This document shows positions 25,190 through 33,591 of a DNA stretch of 64,000 nt, piece by piece (within the stretch, counting starts at the first letter, position 1; the number at the start of each line of letters is the position of its first letter). Location of the stretch: contig JBKQPR010000085.1 of the NCBI GenBank assembly GCA_052144935.1, positions 1-64,000 of the forward strand, written 5' to 3'. Position numbers and translations under genes: made by a program. The notes under the pieces are model-generated. The model saw only the letters and a list, made by a program, of their open reading frames with translations, did not search any database and was not told the origin of the DNA. The stretch comes from JOPF133 sp052144935 (GTDB taxonomy: Bacteria > Acidobacteriota > Terriglobia > Bryobacterales > Bryobacteraceae).

Positions 25190-25766
25190 GAGGGACCCGG
25201 CGGATCCCGGAACGCGGGGGCATCGTCTTGACAGCCACCACCCCAGGGCTCCGGTGCTGGTTCTGGGGCTCGGGAATCTGCTTCTCGAAGACGATGGCGT
25301 GGGGCTGCGGCTGCTCGAAGCGGTTGCCGCCGAGCCGCTTGGGGAAAACGTGGAGTTGGTCGACGGGGGCACGCAGGGGTTGGCGCTGCTCGGATATCTG
25401 GGCGGGCGAAAGCTGACGGTGATCCTCGACGCCGTCGGATTGGGCGAGGCGCCCGGCACGGTTCACCTGCTGCGCGGTGCGGAGATCGAGAAACTGGGCG
25501 CGCACCGTTCCACCACGGCGCATGAAGGCAATGCGCTGGAGTTGCTGGCCGCGGCGCGCCTGGTGGGCGACGAGCCGGAGGAAACCGTGATCGTCGGCAT
25601 CGAGCCGGAGCATGTGCGCACCGGAGTCGGCTTGAGCGATTCGGTGTCCGCCGGCGTGCCGGAAGCCGCCGCGCTGGCGGTTCAAGTGATACAATCTCGC
25701 ACGTACGGTGAGGAGGGGCTATGTGTCTCGCGATCCCCGGGAAAATTCTCGACACCGAAGAGCTGA
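25170..25766 (+). CDS. hyaD: Hydrogenase maturation endopeptidase
   Basis: This is the cytosolic nickel-dependent protease that trims the C-terminus of HyaB. The HyaD/HybD fold is shown by VLVLGLGNLLLEDDGVGLRL (Gly-rich first strand with acidic metal ligand), VDGGTQGLALLGYL (Asp ligand) and the later His in HRSTTAHEGNALELL. It has 198 residues including an extended N-terminus of about 25. The 3' end overlaps hypC by 46 bp in another frame. The gene order hyaABCD-hypC is standard for this locus. Confidence 0.9.
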   Translation: MTAGLRERDPADPGTRGHRLDSHHPRAPVLVLGLGNLLLEDDGVGLRLLEAVAAEPLGENVELVDGGTQGLALLGYLGGRKLTVILDAVGLGEAPGTVHLLRGAEIEKLGAHRSTTAHEGNALELLAAARLVGDEPEETVIVGIEPEHVRTGVGLSDSVSAGVPEAAALAVQVIQSRTYGEEGLCVSRSPGKFSTPKS

Positions 25767-26002
25767 ACGGCATCCGGCTCGGGCGCGTCCAGTTCGGCGG
25801 CATCACGCGCCAGACTTATCTGGACTTCGTTCCCGATGCCCAGCCCGGCGATTTCGTCCTGGTACACGTCGGCTTCGCCATCAGCAAGCTGGATGAAGCG
25901 GAAGCCGCCCGCACCTACGAGCTGCTGGAACAGGTCGGCCTCGTCACCGATGAGTTGGGGCCGGAGCCGGAGCAGGAGCCGGAAGCGGAGGGGTCCCAAT
26001 GA
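25721..26002 (+). CDS. hypC: Hydrogenase assembly chaperone HypC
   Basis: This small chaperone shuttles the Fe(CN)2CO unit with HypD to the large subunit. It begins MCLAIPGKI, with the essential Cys2, and contains GDFVLVHVGFAISKLDEAEA, the standard HypC C-terminal part. At 93 residues it is slightly longer than usual, with a Glu/Pro-rich tail. Its TGA overlaps the hypD ATG as ATGA. Confidence 0.96.
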   Translation: MCLAIPGKILDTEELNGIRLGRVQFGGITRQTYLDFVPDAQPGDFVLVHVGFAISKLDEAEAARTYELLEQVGLVTDELGPEPEQEPEAEGSQ

Positions 26003-27102
26003 AGTATATCGACGAGTACCGCGACCCGAAGCTCGCCCAGTCGCTGGTCGCCGAGATCCGCCGCACCGTCACCAGGCCGTGGGTGCTGATGGAGATATGC
26101 GGCGGCCAGACCCATACGCTGATGCGCTACGGCATCGACGAGCTGCTTCCACCGCAAGTGGAACTGGTGCACGGACCCGGCTGCCCGGTGTGCGTCACGG
26201 CGCTCGAGATCGTGGATAAAGCCATCGCCATCGCCTCCACGCCGGGAGTAATTTTCGTCTCTTACGGCGACATGCTGCGCGTGCCGGGATCGTCGAGTAA
26301 TCTGTTCCGCGTCAAGGCGTCGGGCGGCGACGTGCGGATCGCGTACTCGCCCATGGACGCCGTGCGCATCGCGCGCCAGCATCCCGGCCGGCAGGTGGTC
26401 TTCTTCGCCGTCGGCTTTGAAACCACCGCGCCCGCCAACGCCATGGCGGTCTGGCAGGCCCACCGCGAGGGCCTCGAAAACTTCTCGATTCTGGTGTCGC
26501 ACGTGCTGGTGCCGCCGGCCATCTCGCTGCTGCTCGAATCGCCCGCCAATCGCGTCGAGGGATTCATCGCTCCGGGGCATGTCTGCGCGGTGATGGGCTA
26601 CACCGAATACGAGGACCTCGTCGAGCGATACCGCGTTCCCATCGTGGTGGGCGGATTCGAGCCGCTCGATCTGCTGGAAGCGATTCTCATGCTCGTGAAG
26701 CAGCTCGAAGAAGGCCGTCACGGATTGGAAAACCAGTACGTGCGCAGCGTGACCCGCCAGGGCAATCGGCCGGCCCGCCAGCGCATGATGGAGGTGTTTG
26801 AAGTGGCCGACCGCAAGTGGCGCGGCATCGGCCCGATTCCACAATCCGGATTCCGGCTGCGGCCCGAGTACGCCGCGCACGATGCCGAGAAAATCTTTGG
26901 CGTCGAGTCTCTCGACGCGCCCGAGCCGCCCGAGTGCATCAGCGCGCTGGTGCTGCAAGGGATCAGGAAGCCGGTGGACTGTCCGGCGTTCGGGACCCGC
27001 TGCACCCCGGAGCATCCTTTGGGAGCGCCCATGGTGTCGGCCGAAGGCGCGTGCGCGGCCTACTACACGTACCGCCGGCATTCGCTGGTGGCGGTGACTT
27101 AG
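25999..27102 (+). CDS. hypD: Hydrogenase iron-cyanide assembly protein HypD
   Basis: HypD is the [4Fe-4S] scaffold on which the Fe(CN)2CO group is built, working with HypC and HypE. The 367-residue protein shows the conserved MEICGGQTHTLMRYGID, GPGCPVCVT, GFETTAPANA and C-terminal cluster cysteines in DCPAFGTRCTPEHPLGAPMV and EGACAAYY. The start overlaps hypC, and hypE begins three bases after its stop, so the operon continues. Confidence 0.97.
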   Translation: MKYIDEYRDPKLAQSLVAEIRRTVTRPWVLMEICGGQTHTLMRYGIDELLPPQVELVHGPGCPVCVTALEIVDKAIAIASTPGVIFVSYGDMLRVPGSSSNLFRVKASGGDVRIAYSPMDAVRIARQHPGRQVVFFAVGFETTAPANAMAVWQAHREGLENFSILVSHVLVPPAISLLLESPANRVEGFIAPGHVCAVMGYTEYEDLVERYRVPIVVGGFEPLDLLEAILMLVKQLEEGRHGLENQYVRSVTRQGNRPARQRMMEVFEVADRKWRGIGPIPQSGFRLRPEYAAHDAEKIFGVESLDAPEPPECISALVLQGIRKPVDCPAFGTRCTPEHPLGAPMVSAEGACAAYYTYRRHSLVAVT

Positions 27103-27105
27103 ATC

Positions 27106-28155
27106 ATGGGAGCGCCCATCGCCTTTACCTGTCCCGCTCCGCTGGTGGTCCGCGACCAGGTGCTCCTGGGACACGGCTCGGGAGGCAAGCTGAGCGCGGA
27201 ACTGACCCGCGACATCTTCCTCCAGTTCTTCCACAGCCCGATTCTCGAACGTCTGGACGACCAGGCGGTGGTGGAAATCAACGGAGCGCGGCTCGCCTTC
27301 TCGACCGATTCGTTCGTCGTGAAGCCCCTGTTTTTTCCGGGAGGCGACATCGGGTCCTTGGCCGTCCACGGCACGGTGAACGACCTGGCCATGGGCGGAG
27401 CACGGCCTCTGTTTTTGAGTTCCGCGTTTATCCTGGAAGAGGGCCTCTCAATGGAGACGCTGCGCCGCGTGGCCGAATCCATGGGCCGCGCCGCGGAAGC
27501 CGTGGGCGTGGAAATCGTCACCGGAGACACCAAGGTCGTGGAGAAGGGCAGTGGCGACGGCCTGTTCGTGAACACCACCGGAATCGGCCTGGTGCCGCCC
27601 GGAGTCAATCTATCGCCCGCCAACGTCCGGCCGGGCGACTGTATTCTGCTCTCCGGCATGCTCGGCGACCACGGCATCACGATCATGGCCGAGCGCGAAG
27701 GCATCTCCTTCGAATCGGAGATCCGCAGCGACTCGGCGCCGCTCGATGGCCTGGTGCGCGACATGCTCGCGGCGTCTCCTTCCATCCGCTGCCTGCGCGA
27801 CCCGACGCGCGGCGGCCTCGCCAGCACCTGCAATGAGATCGCCGGCCGCACGCGCCTGGGCATCGAGCTGGACGAGATGGCGATACCTATTCGCGACGAA
27901 GTCCGCGGCGCCTGCGAGCTACTGGGGCTCGATCCGCTGTACGTGGCGAACGAGGGCAAACTGGTAGCGATTGTTTCACCCGAAGCGGCGGAGCCGGTCC
28001 TGGATGCGATGCGGCGGCACCCTCTGGGCGGCCAGGCCTGCCGGATTGGCCAGGTGACGGAATCGCATCCGGGCCTGGTGACCATGCGCACGGCATTTGG
28101 AACTTCGCGGATCGTCGACATGTTGTCCGGCGATCAATTGCCGAGGATTTGCTGA
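27106..28155 (+). CDS. hypE: Carbamoyl dehydratase HypE
   Basis: HypE is an ATP-dependent dehydratase that makes the thiocyanate on its C-terminal cysteine from a carbamoyl group supplied by HypF. The protein has 349 residues and ends in PRIC with the essential terminal Cys. The AIR-synthase-like fold is indicated by HGSGGKLSAELTRDIFL, FSTDSFVV and VNDLAMGGARPLFL. Its normal partner HypF is not encoded in this window. The stop overlaps the hypA start by one base (TGATG). Confidence 0.97.
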   Translation: MGAPIAFTCPAPLVVRDQVLLGHGSGGKLSAELTRDIFLQFFHSPILERLDDQAVVEINGARLAFSTDSFVVKPLFFPGGDIGSLAVHGTVNDLAMGGARPLFLSSAFILEEGLSMETLRRVAESMGRAAEAVGVEIVTGDTKVVEKGSGDGLFVNTTGIGLVPPGVNLSPANVRPGDCILLSGMLGDHGITIMAEREGISFESEIRSDSAPLDGLVRDMLAASPSIRCLRDPTRGGLASTCNEIAGRTRLGIELDEMAIPIRDEVRGACELLGLDPLYVANEGKLVAIVSPEAAEPVLDAMRRHPLGGQACRIGQVTESHPGLVTMRTAFGTSRIVDMLSGDQLPRIC

Positions 28156-28406
28156 TGCATGAGATGAGCATGGCGTCGTCGGTCCTTGAAGCCGTGCGCG
28201 TTGAAGCGCGGAAATACGCGGGCGCGCACGTGAGCAAGGTGGGATTGCGCATCGGCGAATGGTCGGGCGTTGACACCGAGTCGCTGCGCTTCTGCTTCGA
28301 AGCGCTGGTGACGGGGAGCGACTTCGAGCCGCTGGCCCTGGAGATCGACTTCTGCCCGGCCAGCCCCCACATGGACATCGTTTATCTGGAGTTGGAGGAC
28401 GGCTAA
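28155..28406 (+). CDS. hypA: HypA-like nickel chaperone lacking the zinc domain
   Basis: HypA normally delivers nickel to the hydrogenase large subunit and is about 113-118 residues long with two CxxC zinc pairs. Here the N-terminal nickel-binding MHE and the rest of the Ni domain (KVGLRIGEWSGVDTESLRF) are normal. After LALEIDFCPASPH the chain jumps straight to MDIVYLELEDG, the HypA C-terminal strand. The protein is only 83 residues, and the whole zinc loop is missing in frame. Either it is a non-functional deletion allele or a minimal HypA. The start codon is tightly coupled to the hypE stop. Confidence 0.85.
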   Translation: MHEMSMASSVLEAVRVEARKYAGAHVSKVGLRIGEWSGVDTESLRFCFEALVTGSDFEPLALEIDFCPASPHMDIVYLELEDG

Positions 28407-28415
28407 GCAAGGAGA

Positions 28416-28463
28416 CAGAAGTCAGAAGCCAGAGGCCAGAAGTCGAAGCCAGAAGTCAGAAGC
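28416..28463. repeat. Heptamer tandem repeat CAGAAGY
   Basis: Seven consecutive near-copies of CAGAAGT/C (one with CAGAGGC, one shortened to CGAAGC) fill the first part of the hypA-hypB gap. Short sequence repeat without coding potential. Confidence 0.85.
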
Positions 28464-28499
28464 AAACCCGCGCTAGTTCTCCGACCGCGTGAAAAAGTT

Positions 28500-28600
28500 C
28501 GTCCGCTTGCTGACGCGCGCGGCTCCGAACCGAATCAGAGCCGCGACCGCGAGGGAGCGGATCTCGCGGTCACAGACCGGATCTCGCGGTCACAGCCCTA
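28500..28600. repeat. Dispersed palindromic intergenic element, copy 3
   Basis: Contains GCGCGCGGCTC...GAGCCGCGACCGCGAGGGAGCGG, with the shared core GAGCCGCGACCG at 28538-28549. It ends with a duplicated 18-mer (CGGATCTCGCGGTCACAG at 28558-28575 and 28578-28595). It separates hypB from hypA inside the hydrogenase operon. Confidence 0.7.
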
Positions 28601-28660
28601 GTGCGGAGAGTGTCGCAACGATTTCGAGCGCTGTGTTTAGCTGCCGCAAGGAAACCAGTC

Positions 28661-29362
28661 ATGGAACGGATTGCCATCGAAAAGAAAGTGCTGAGCGCCA
28701 ACGACCAGGTGGCCGCTCGGTTGCGCGAACGCTTCGCCGAAAACGGGACGCTGGTGCTGAACTGCATCAGCTCGCCGGGTTCGGGCAAGACTTCCCTTCT
28801 GGAGTGCACTCTCGCCAGCTTTTCACAGGACACGCGCGTGGCCGTGGTCACGGGCGACATTCAAACCGACAACGACGCGCGGCGCCTGGCGCGCTACGGC
28901 TTCCCGGTGCGGCAGATCACCACCGCGGGCGCGTGCCATCTGGATGCGCGCATGGTGGAGCGCTCGCTGGAAGGCTGGGATGTCGCCGCGCTCGACCTGC
29001 TGATTATCGAAAACGTCGGCAACCTGGTGTGCCCCACCAGCTACGATCTGGGCGAAGAGTGCAAAGTGGTGCTGCTGAGCGTGACCGAGGGCGAAGACAA
29101 GCCGCTCAAATATCCGGGCGCCTTCTTCCGGTCGAGGCTGATGGTGTTGAACAAGGTGGATCTGCTGCCGTATGTGCCCTTCGACATCGCCAAGGCCAGA
29201 GAGAACGCCCGAGCCATTCATCCGGAGATTGAGATCCTGGAAACCTCGTGTACCACCGGCGCAGGTCTCGACCAGTGGCTCGCCTGGATCGGGCGGGGCA
29301 TGGAAAACGCGAAGCGCCAGGCCGCGCTTACCTCAGCGTCAGCGAGCCATCCGCACGCTTGA
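28661..29362 (+). CDS. hypB: Hydrogenase nickel-incorporation GTPase HypB
   Basis: HypB is the GTPase that loads nickel with HypA. The 233-residue protein has the P-loop ISSPGSGKTSLLE, the switch regions VTGDIQTDNDARR and IENVGNLVCPTSYDLGEECK with the conserved metal-site Cys, and the base motif LNKVDLLPY. No His-rich nickel-storage N-terminus is present. ATG 28661 follows an AAGGAA site. A repeat element separates it from hypA by about 250 bp, so it may depend on read-through. Confidence 0.96.
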   Translation: MERIAIEKKVLSANDQVAARLRERFAENGTLVLNCISSPGSGKTSLLECTLASFSQDTRVAVVTGDIQTDNDARRLARYGFPVRQITTAGACHLDARMVERSLEGWDVAALDLLIIENVGNLVCPTSYDLGEECKVVLLSVTEGEDKPLKYPGAFFRSRLMVLNKVDLLPYVPFDIAKARENARAIHPEIEILETSCTTGAGLDQWLAWIGRGMENAKRQAALTSASASHPHA

Positions 29363-29905
29363 ATTGAACAGCAGGCGGCGCGCGGCGCCGGTCACCTGAC
29401 CAGCCGGCTTCGGCAGCTTTGACTCGAGCATCACGCCGGCCTTGTGAACGCGAGCCGCTCGACGCTTTGGGGCGCTGTTCTGGAACAACAATGCCAACCG
29501 CTCCCTGACGGTCGCGGCTCCGACGCGCTTTCAGAGCTCCGACGCGCTTTCAGAGCCGCGACCGTGAGGAGCGGATACCGCGATTGAATTGGTTATTTCC
29601 TGACAGTGTGCTGTAGGGCGCTTGCCGGGCGAAGCCTCGGCCAGCCATGCTGCTGCCAGCGAGCTCGCTGACCTATGGGCGAAGAAGCAAGAGGCCTCCT
29701 GATCGGAATTCCCATCCTATACGCTCAATACACTAGCCGCCGGCCCTTGACTACGGCGAGGTACACTCTTCCTTTCGCCGTTCGCCGGCGTCCGGAACGA
29801 ACCCCGCAATAGCTTCCGATCTTCCGCCAGGTCGTGCCGCTACCCGCTTCCGGCCAACGGACTCCGTTGCCTGGCGATGCTGCACCGGCGGCGGATGGGC
29901 GAAAC
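29363..29905. other. Intergenic region after hypB
   Basis: 540 bases between hypB and the convergent enolase-superfamily gene. It holds the palindromic element annotated at 29498-29574. No hypF or other gene is seen here. Confidence 0.6.
29498..29574. repeat. Dispersed palindromic element, copy 4, with duplicated loop
   Basis: Left arm CCGCTCCCTGACGGTCGCGG (from 29498) pairs with right arm GAGCCGCGACCGTGAGGAGC (from 29553), with minor mismatches. The loop contains an exact 19-bp tandem duplication, CTCCGACGCGCTTTCAGAG at 29518-29536 and 29537-29555. It is the clearest hairpin of the family and could also terminate transcription of the hydrogenase operon. Confidence 0.8.
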
Positions 29906-31147
29906 CTACAGTACCTTCGTGCCGTACTGCTGGAGCGCCTTCTGGTTGAACTCGATGCCGAAGCCCGGCGTGTTATCGAGATACAGGATACTCTTTTCGA
30001 TACGGGGCTTCCGATTGTAGATCTCGAACCAGAACGGGTCGCGGTCGGGATTGGCGAACGACTCCAGGATGTAGCCGTTGGGGACCGACGCCAGCAGATG
30101 GCCGTGCAATACGGGTTCGTGGTGAGGCGCCATCTTGATGTACGACATCGAGGCCATGGCGGCCACCTTGCGCCACTCGGTGATTCCCGCGTGAGCGTTG
30201 CAGTCGAACTGCATGACGTCGATGGCGCCGGTCTCCATCAGTCTGCGGGCGCCCCAGCGCGTCAATTCATGCTCACCGGATGCGAGCGGGATGCGGGTGT
30301 TCAGCTTCACCTGTTTGAGGGGCTCGACATCGTCGTACCAATGTAGCGGTTCCTCCAGCCAGACGATATCCAGGTCGTACATCCGATTCGACGCTTGGAT
30401 GGCGGTGGGCACATCCCAACCCTGGTTCGCATCCAGCATCAATTTCACCTTCGGGCCGAGTGCCTCGCGGACAGCCTTGACGCGGTTGTAGTCGTCTTCC
30501 ACGGAAAAGCCGCCGCTGATGCCTCCGACCTTGAGCTTGATGGCGTTAAAACCCTGGTCCACGTATCCGCGCACCTCCGTAATCAACTCCGGGATGCCCT
30601 TCCCTTCGCGGTAGTAACCGCCGGTGACATACACCGGAACCGTATCGCGATATCCGCCGAGGAATTTGTAAACCGGCAGGCCGGCGGATTGGGCCATGAT
30701 GTCGTAAATCGCGGCGTCGATGGGCGCCATCGCAGAGAGCACCTCGGTGGCGGCCCAGCCGCGCGTCGAGGGCTCGCGGCCGTAGGTGACCGCGAACATC
30801 TTCTCCCAGATCTTGCCGACCATGAACGGGTCCTCCCCAATCACCAGATCGGCGAAGCCTTTGCGGAATAGGTCCGCACCGCCTCCGGAGCCTTCGCCTT
30901 GACCCGAAATGCCGGCGTCGGTGTGGAGGGTCACAATCAGGCGGGTAGCCTTCGGCTGGAAGCCCCCGATGGGAGAATTGGCCATCCAGAAGCGCTCTTT
31001 CAGCGACTTTTCGAGGTGCAGGACCTCGACCTTCGTAATCTTCACCTGCCTTGACTGGGCGAACGGGCGCTCGGCCTGCGGCGTATCGGCCAAAAGGGCC
31101 GCGGGAGCGCCGAGCATGGTGGTTTGAAGCAATTTGCGGCGTGTCAT
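29906..31147 (-). CDS. Exported enolase-superfamily (mandelate racemase/MLE-like) enzyme
   Basis: The 413-residue protein begins with a twin-arginine signal (MTRRKLLQTTMLGAPAALLA). The barrel has the catalytic lysines in AIKLKVGG, metal ligands in LMLDANQGWD, WLEEPLHW and ASGEHE, and a His-rich motif KMAPHHEPVLHGHLLA at the end. All key residues are present, unlike the relative at 16.3-17.6 kb. A dehydratase or racemase of sugar acids is the probable role. It is divergent from the Gfo/Idh gene at 31284, sharing a 136-bp promoter region. Confidence 0.88.
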   Translation of the reverse strand: MTRRKLLQTTMLGAPAALLADTPQAERPFAQSRQVKITKVEVLHLEKSLKERFWMANSPIGGFQPKATRLIVTLHTDAGISGQGEGSGGGADLFRKGFADLVIGEDPFMVGKIWEKMFAVTYGREPSTRGWAATEVLSAMAPIDAAIYDIMAQSAGLPVYKFLGGYRDTVPVYVTGGYYREGKGIPELITEVRGYVDQGFNAIKLKVGGISGGFSVEDDYNRVKAVREALGPKVKLMLDANQGWDVPTAIQASNRMYDLDIVWLEEPLHWYDDVEPLKQVKLNTRIPLASGEHELTRWGARRLMETGAIDVMQFDCNAHAGITEWRKVAAMASMSYIKMAPHHEPVLHGHLLASVPNGYILESFANPDRDPFWFEIYNRKPRIEKSILYLDNTPGFGIEFNQKALQQYGTKVL

Positions 31148-31283
31148 GACGAGGCCAGTTTATCACTCGGGAGTCGTGACGGCCCTCGCCACCGGCATTG
31201 AGGCCGCACAACGCTGCCTTACCGCCGCTACCTCGGACGTCACGCGGCAATGCGCGATACAATAACCGTCGCGGAGGGTTTCG

Positions 31284-32531
31284 ATGGTCAGCAAGAATCG
31301 CCGGCAAGTCCTGAGAGACTTCGGCTGTGCGGCCACGGGAGGGTTTATGGCGTCCGCCATGGGGTATGCGGCGAACGAGACCATTCACGTCGGCTGCATC
31401 GGGACCGGTGGCCGCGCTCAAGCTTTAATGAAGGCTTTGGCGCGTATTCCCGGCGTGGAGATCGTCGCGGTCTGCGACGTGTGGGACGAGAACCTGTCTA
31501 AAGGCAAGCAACTTGCGACGCCCGGCGCTTTCGTCACCAAGGATTATCGAGCGCTTTTGGACCGCAAAGACATCGACGCGGTTCTAATTGGCACTCCGAA
31601 CCATCAACACGTTCCGATGACGCTCGCGGCTTGCTCTGCCGGCAAGGATGTTTACGTCGAGAAGCCGCTCACGCACAAACTGGCTGAAGGTCCAATAGTC
31701 ATTGACGCCCAGAACCGCTCGAAGCGGATCGTGCAGGTGGGCCTGCAGCAACGCTCGATGCCTCAATTTCAGCGCGGATACGAATTGGTGCGCTCCGGCC
31801 AGATTGGGGCGATCCGCAAGGTGCATCTTACGTGGAATCGCAACGCAGCCCGAACCGGCTATGTGCAATATGACATCGATCCGGCATCTGTCGATTGGAC
31901 GGCGTGGCTCGGAAGTGCGCGCCAACAGCCCTTCGACCCTTATCGCTTTCGTCAATGGCGCTGGTTTTGGGACTTCGGCGGCGGCGTGTTGGATGACCTC
32001 ATGGTGCACTACATCGACGTCGCGCACTGGTATCTCGGCGTTGACCACCCCGAGGCTGCCATGACCATCGGGGACAAATTTACGGCACAACAATGGGAAA
32101 CTCCGGACACCGCGCAAACTCTGCTTCACTATCCAAGCGCCCAGGTTTACTTTGAATCGACTTTCCTGAACGCGCGGAATGGCGCCATGCTCGAATTCAT
32201 GACATCGGAGGCCACCTTATACCTCGATCGCGGCCGCCTGGAAGTGATCCCCGAGAGTAAACGCGACGCCGGCAATCGGAGCCCGGTAGCACCGCCGATC
32301 CCGGCCAGCCAATTCGTCCTCGGGAGCGGACCGAAGGGAGCGGACTTTTACGACAACCCCGATGGGGAGCTGCTCCACCTGAGCAACTGGCTGGAATGCG
32401 TGCGCAGCCGAAAAACACCAAACGCTCCGGCCGAAGTGGGAGTTAGCGCTGCCTCCGCCGCGCACTTGGGCAACCTGGCGTTCCGTGAAAATCGCATTGC
32501 CAGATGGGAATCCGATGGCGTAAAGGCTTGA
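31284..32531 (+). CDS. Exported Gfo/Idh/MocA oxidoreductase
   Basis: This 415-residue dehydrogenase has a Tat-like signal (KNRRQVLRDFGCAATGG), so it probably carries a tightly bound NAD(P) into the periplasm, as glucose-fructose oxidoreductase does. The Rossmann motif IHVGCIGTGGRAQALMK, the signature VEKPLTHKLAEG and the active-site loop DFGGGVLDDLMVHYIDVAHW are clear. A GGAGGG ribosome site supports ATG 31284. It faces a convergent exported TIM-barrel isomerase, a pairing seen repeatedly in this window. Confidence 0.88.
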   Translation: MVSKNRRQVLRDFGCAATGGFMASAMGYAANETIHVGCIGTGGRAQALMKALARIPGVEIVAVCDVWDENLSKGKQLATPGAFVTKDYRALLDRKDIDAVLIGTPNHQHVPMTLAACSAGKDVYVEKPLTHKLAEGPIVIDAQNRSKRIVQVGLQQRSMPQFQRGYELVRSGQIGAIRKVHLTWNRNAARTGYVQYDIDPASVDWTAWLGSARQQPFDPYRFRQWRWFWDFGGGVLDDLMVHYIDVAHWYLGVDHPEAAMTIGDKFTAQQWETPDTAQTLLHYPSAQVYFESTFLNARNGAMLEFMTSEATLYLDRGRLEVIPESKRDAGNRSPVAPPIPASQFVLGSGPKGADFYDNPDGELLHLSNWLECVRSRKTPNAPAEVGVSAASAAHLGNLAFRENRIARWESDGVKA

Positions 32532-32542
32532 GCCCACGGCGT

Positions 32543-33460
32543 TCAAGCAAGGCTGATTCCTTCTCGCGACGCGACGCGTTGAATGTAGGCGCGGCCTTCG
32601 TCGTACTCCTCGGGGGTTTTCAGATGCTCAAGCATGAGAGGGGCGTCAATCGGCAATTTCGAAAGTTCTCTCAGGTAGGTCGCATAGTCGATTTCACCAC
32701 GGCCGGGAATCACTTCCGCGAAGTGAACGTTGTATTCCGGTACCCAGGCCAGATCTTTGGCGTGGCAGGATACGACCCACTGGCCAAGTTTCCGGAAACA
32801 CTCTTCGATCACGGCCTTATTATTGTAGAAGCGCGTGGGACTGTTGATGACGTTGCACACGTCGAGGTGCACACCGAACGAGCGCCGGTCAACGGCCTTG
32901 ATCAGTTCGAGATAAGAATCCGGCCCATCGGGCAGCGACCAAGGCATCATTTCGATCGTAAAGCGCGTGCGCGCCGGTTTAACCGCATCGATCGCTTGAC
33001 GGCTGTTCCGGACCGTAGCATCGAAGAACTCCCGCGATAAGTTCCTGGGGTTCATGCCGTACCAGATCTTCGGATTATAAGACCCGGCGATATCGACGCA
33101 GCACCGGGCGCCTACCGCTTCGGCGAGCGCCAGCCGTTCGATCACATAATCGAGGTTGCCCTTCCGCGTCGCGGCATCCGGGTCGAGCATGTTCTTCCAG
33201 GCGCCGACCTCGGCGATGACCACATTCTCGGCTGCGAATGCCTCGCGGATCTCCCGAATGCGGTCTGTGTCCGTCAATTGTGCCGCCGGGCAGTATGCGG
33301 CGCTGTAGCCGAGATGCCGGTGCTCATGAGCCAGTTGGCCCGGATCGTCAGATTTAAGAAAGATCGGGCCGCCCAGCCGTACCGGCCGGCCGGATGCCCA
33401 CACCGGGCCTAGAGGATAGGCAGCAAGGAATCCAAGCAGCCCGCGGCGAGTCATTGGCAT
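32543..33460 (-). CDS. Exported sugar phosphate isomerase/epimerase-like protein
   Basis: This TIM-barrel protein of 305 residues starts with a twin-arginine-like signal MTRRGLLGFLAAYPLGPVWA. The metal-site motifs are TRFTIEMMPWSLPD (Glu), FGVHLDVCNVINSP (Asp), VVSCHAKDLAW (His) and PLMLEHLKTPEEY (Glu). It probably interconverts keto-sugars in the periplasm. It is convergent with the Gfo/Idh gene, with only 11 bp between the stops, and divergent from the metallo-beta-lactamase gene. Confidence 0.83.
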   Translation of the reverse strand: MPMTRRGLLGFLAAYPLGPVWASGRPVRLGGPIFLKSDDPGQLAHEHRHLGYSAAYCPAAQLTDTDRIREIREAFAAENVVIAEVGAWKNMLDPDAATRKGNLDYVIERLALAEAVGARCCVDIAGSYNPKIWYGMNPRNLSREFFDATVRNSRQAIDAVKPARTRFTIEMMPWSLPDGPDSYLELIKAVDRRSFGVHLDVCNVINSPTRFYNNKAVIEECFRKLGQWVVSCHAKDLAWVPEYNVHFAEVIPGRGEIDYATYLRELSKLPIDAPLMLEHLKTPEEYDEGRAYIQRVASREGISLA

Positions 33461-33591
33461 GTCCAGATTCTATCGGAATTTCTGGGAATTGCAATTCCGA
33501 CCGGGACACTCACAGAAGCACGCGCTGAATCGAATGAACGGAAGCGCCGCAGGCATGATAGAGTTTTCTTGAAGATAGGAGAATGTTGTAT

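Noticed and set aside
28155..28406. A frameshift hiding the HypA zinc domain
   Set aside because: The conserved C-terminal strand follows in the same frame and no CxxC coding sequence exists in the neighbouring frames, so it is a true in-frame deletion.
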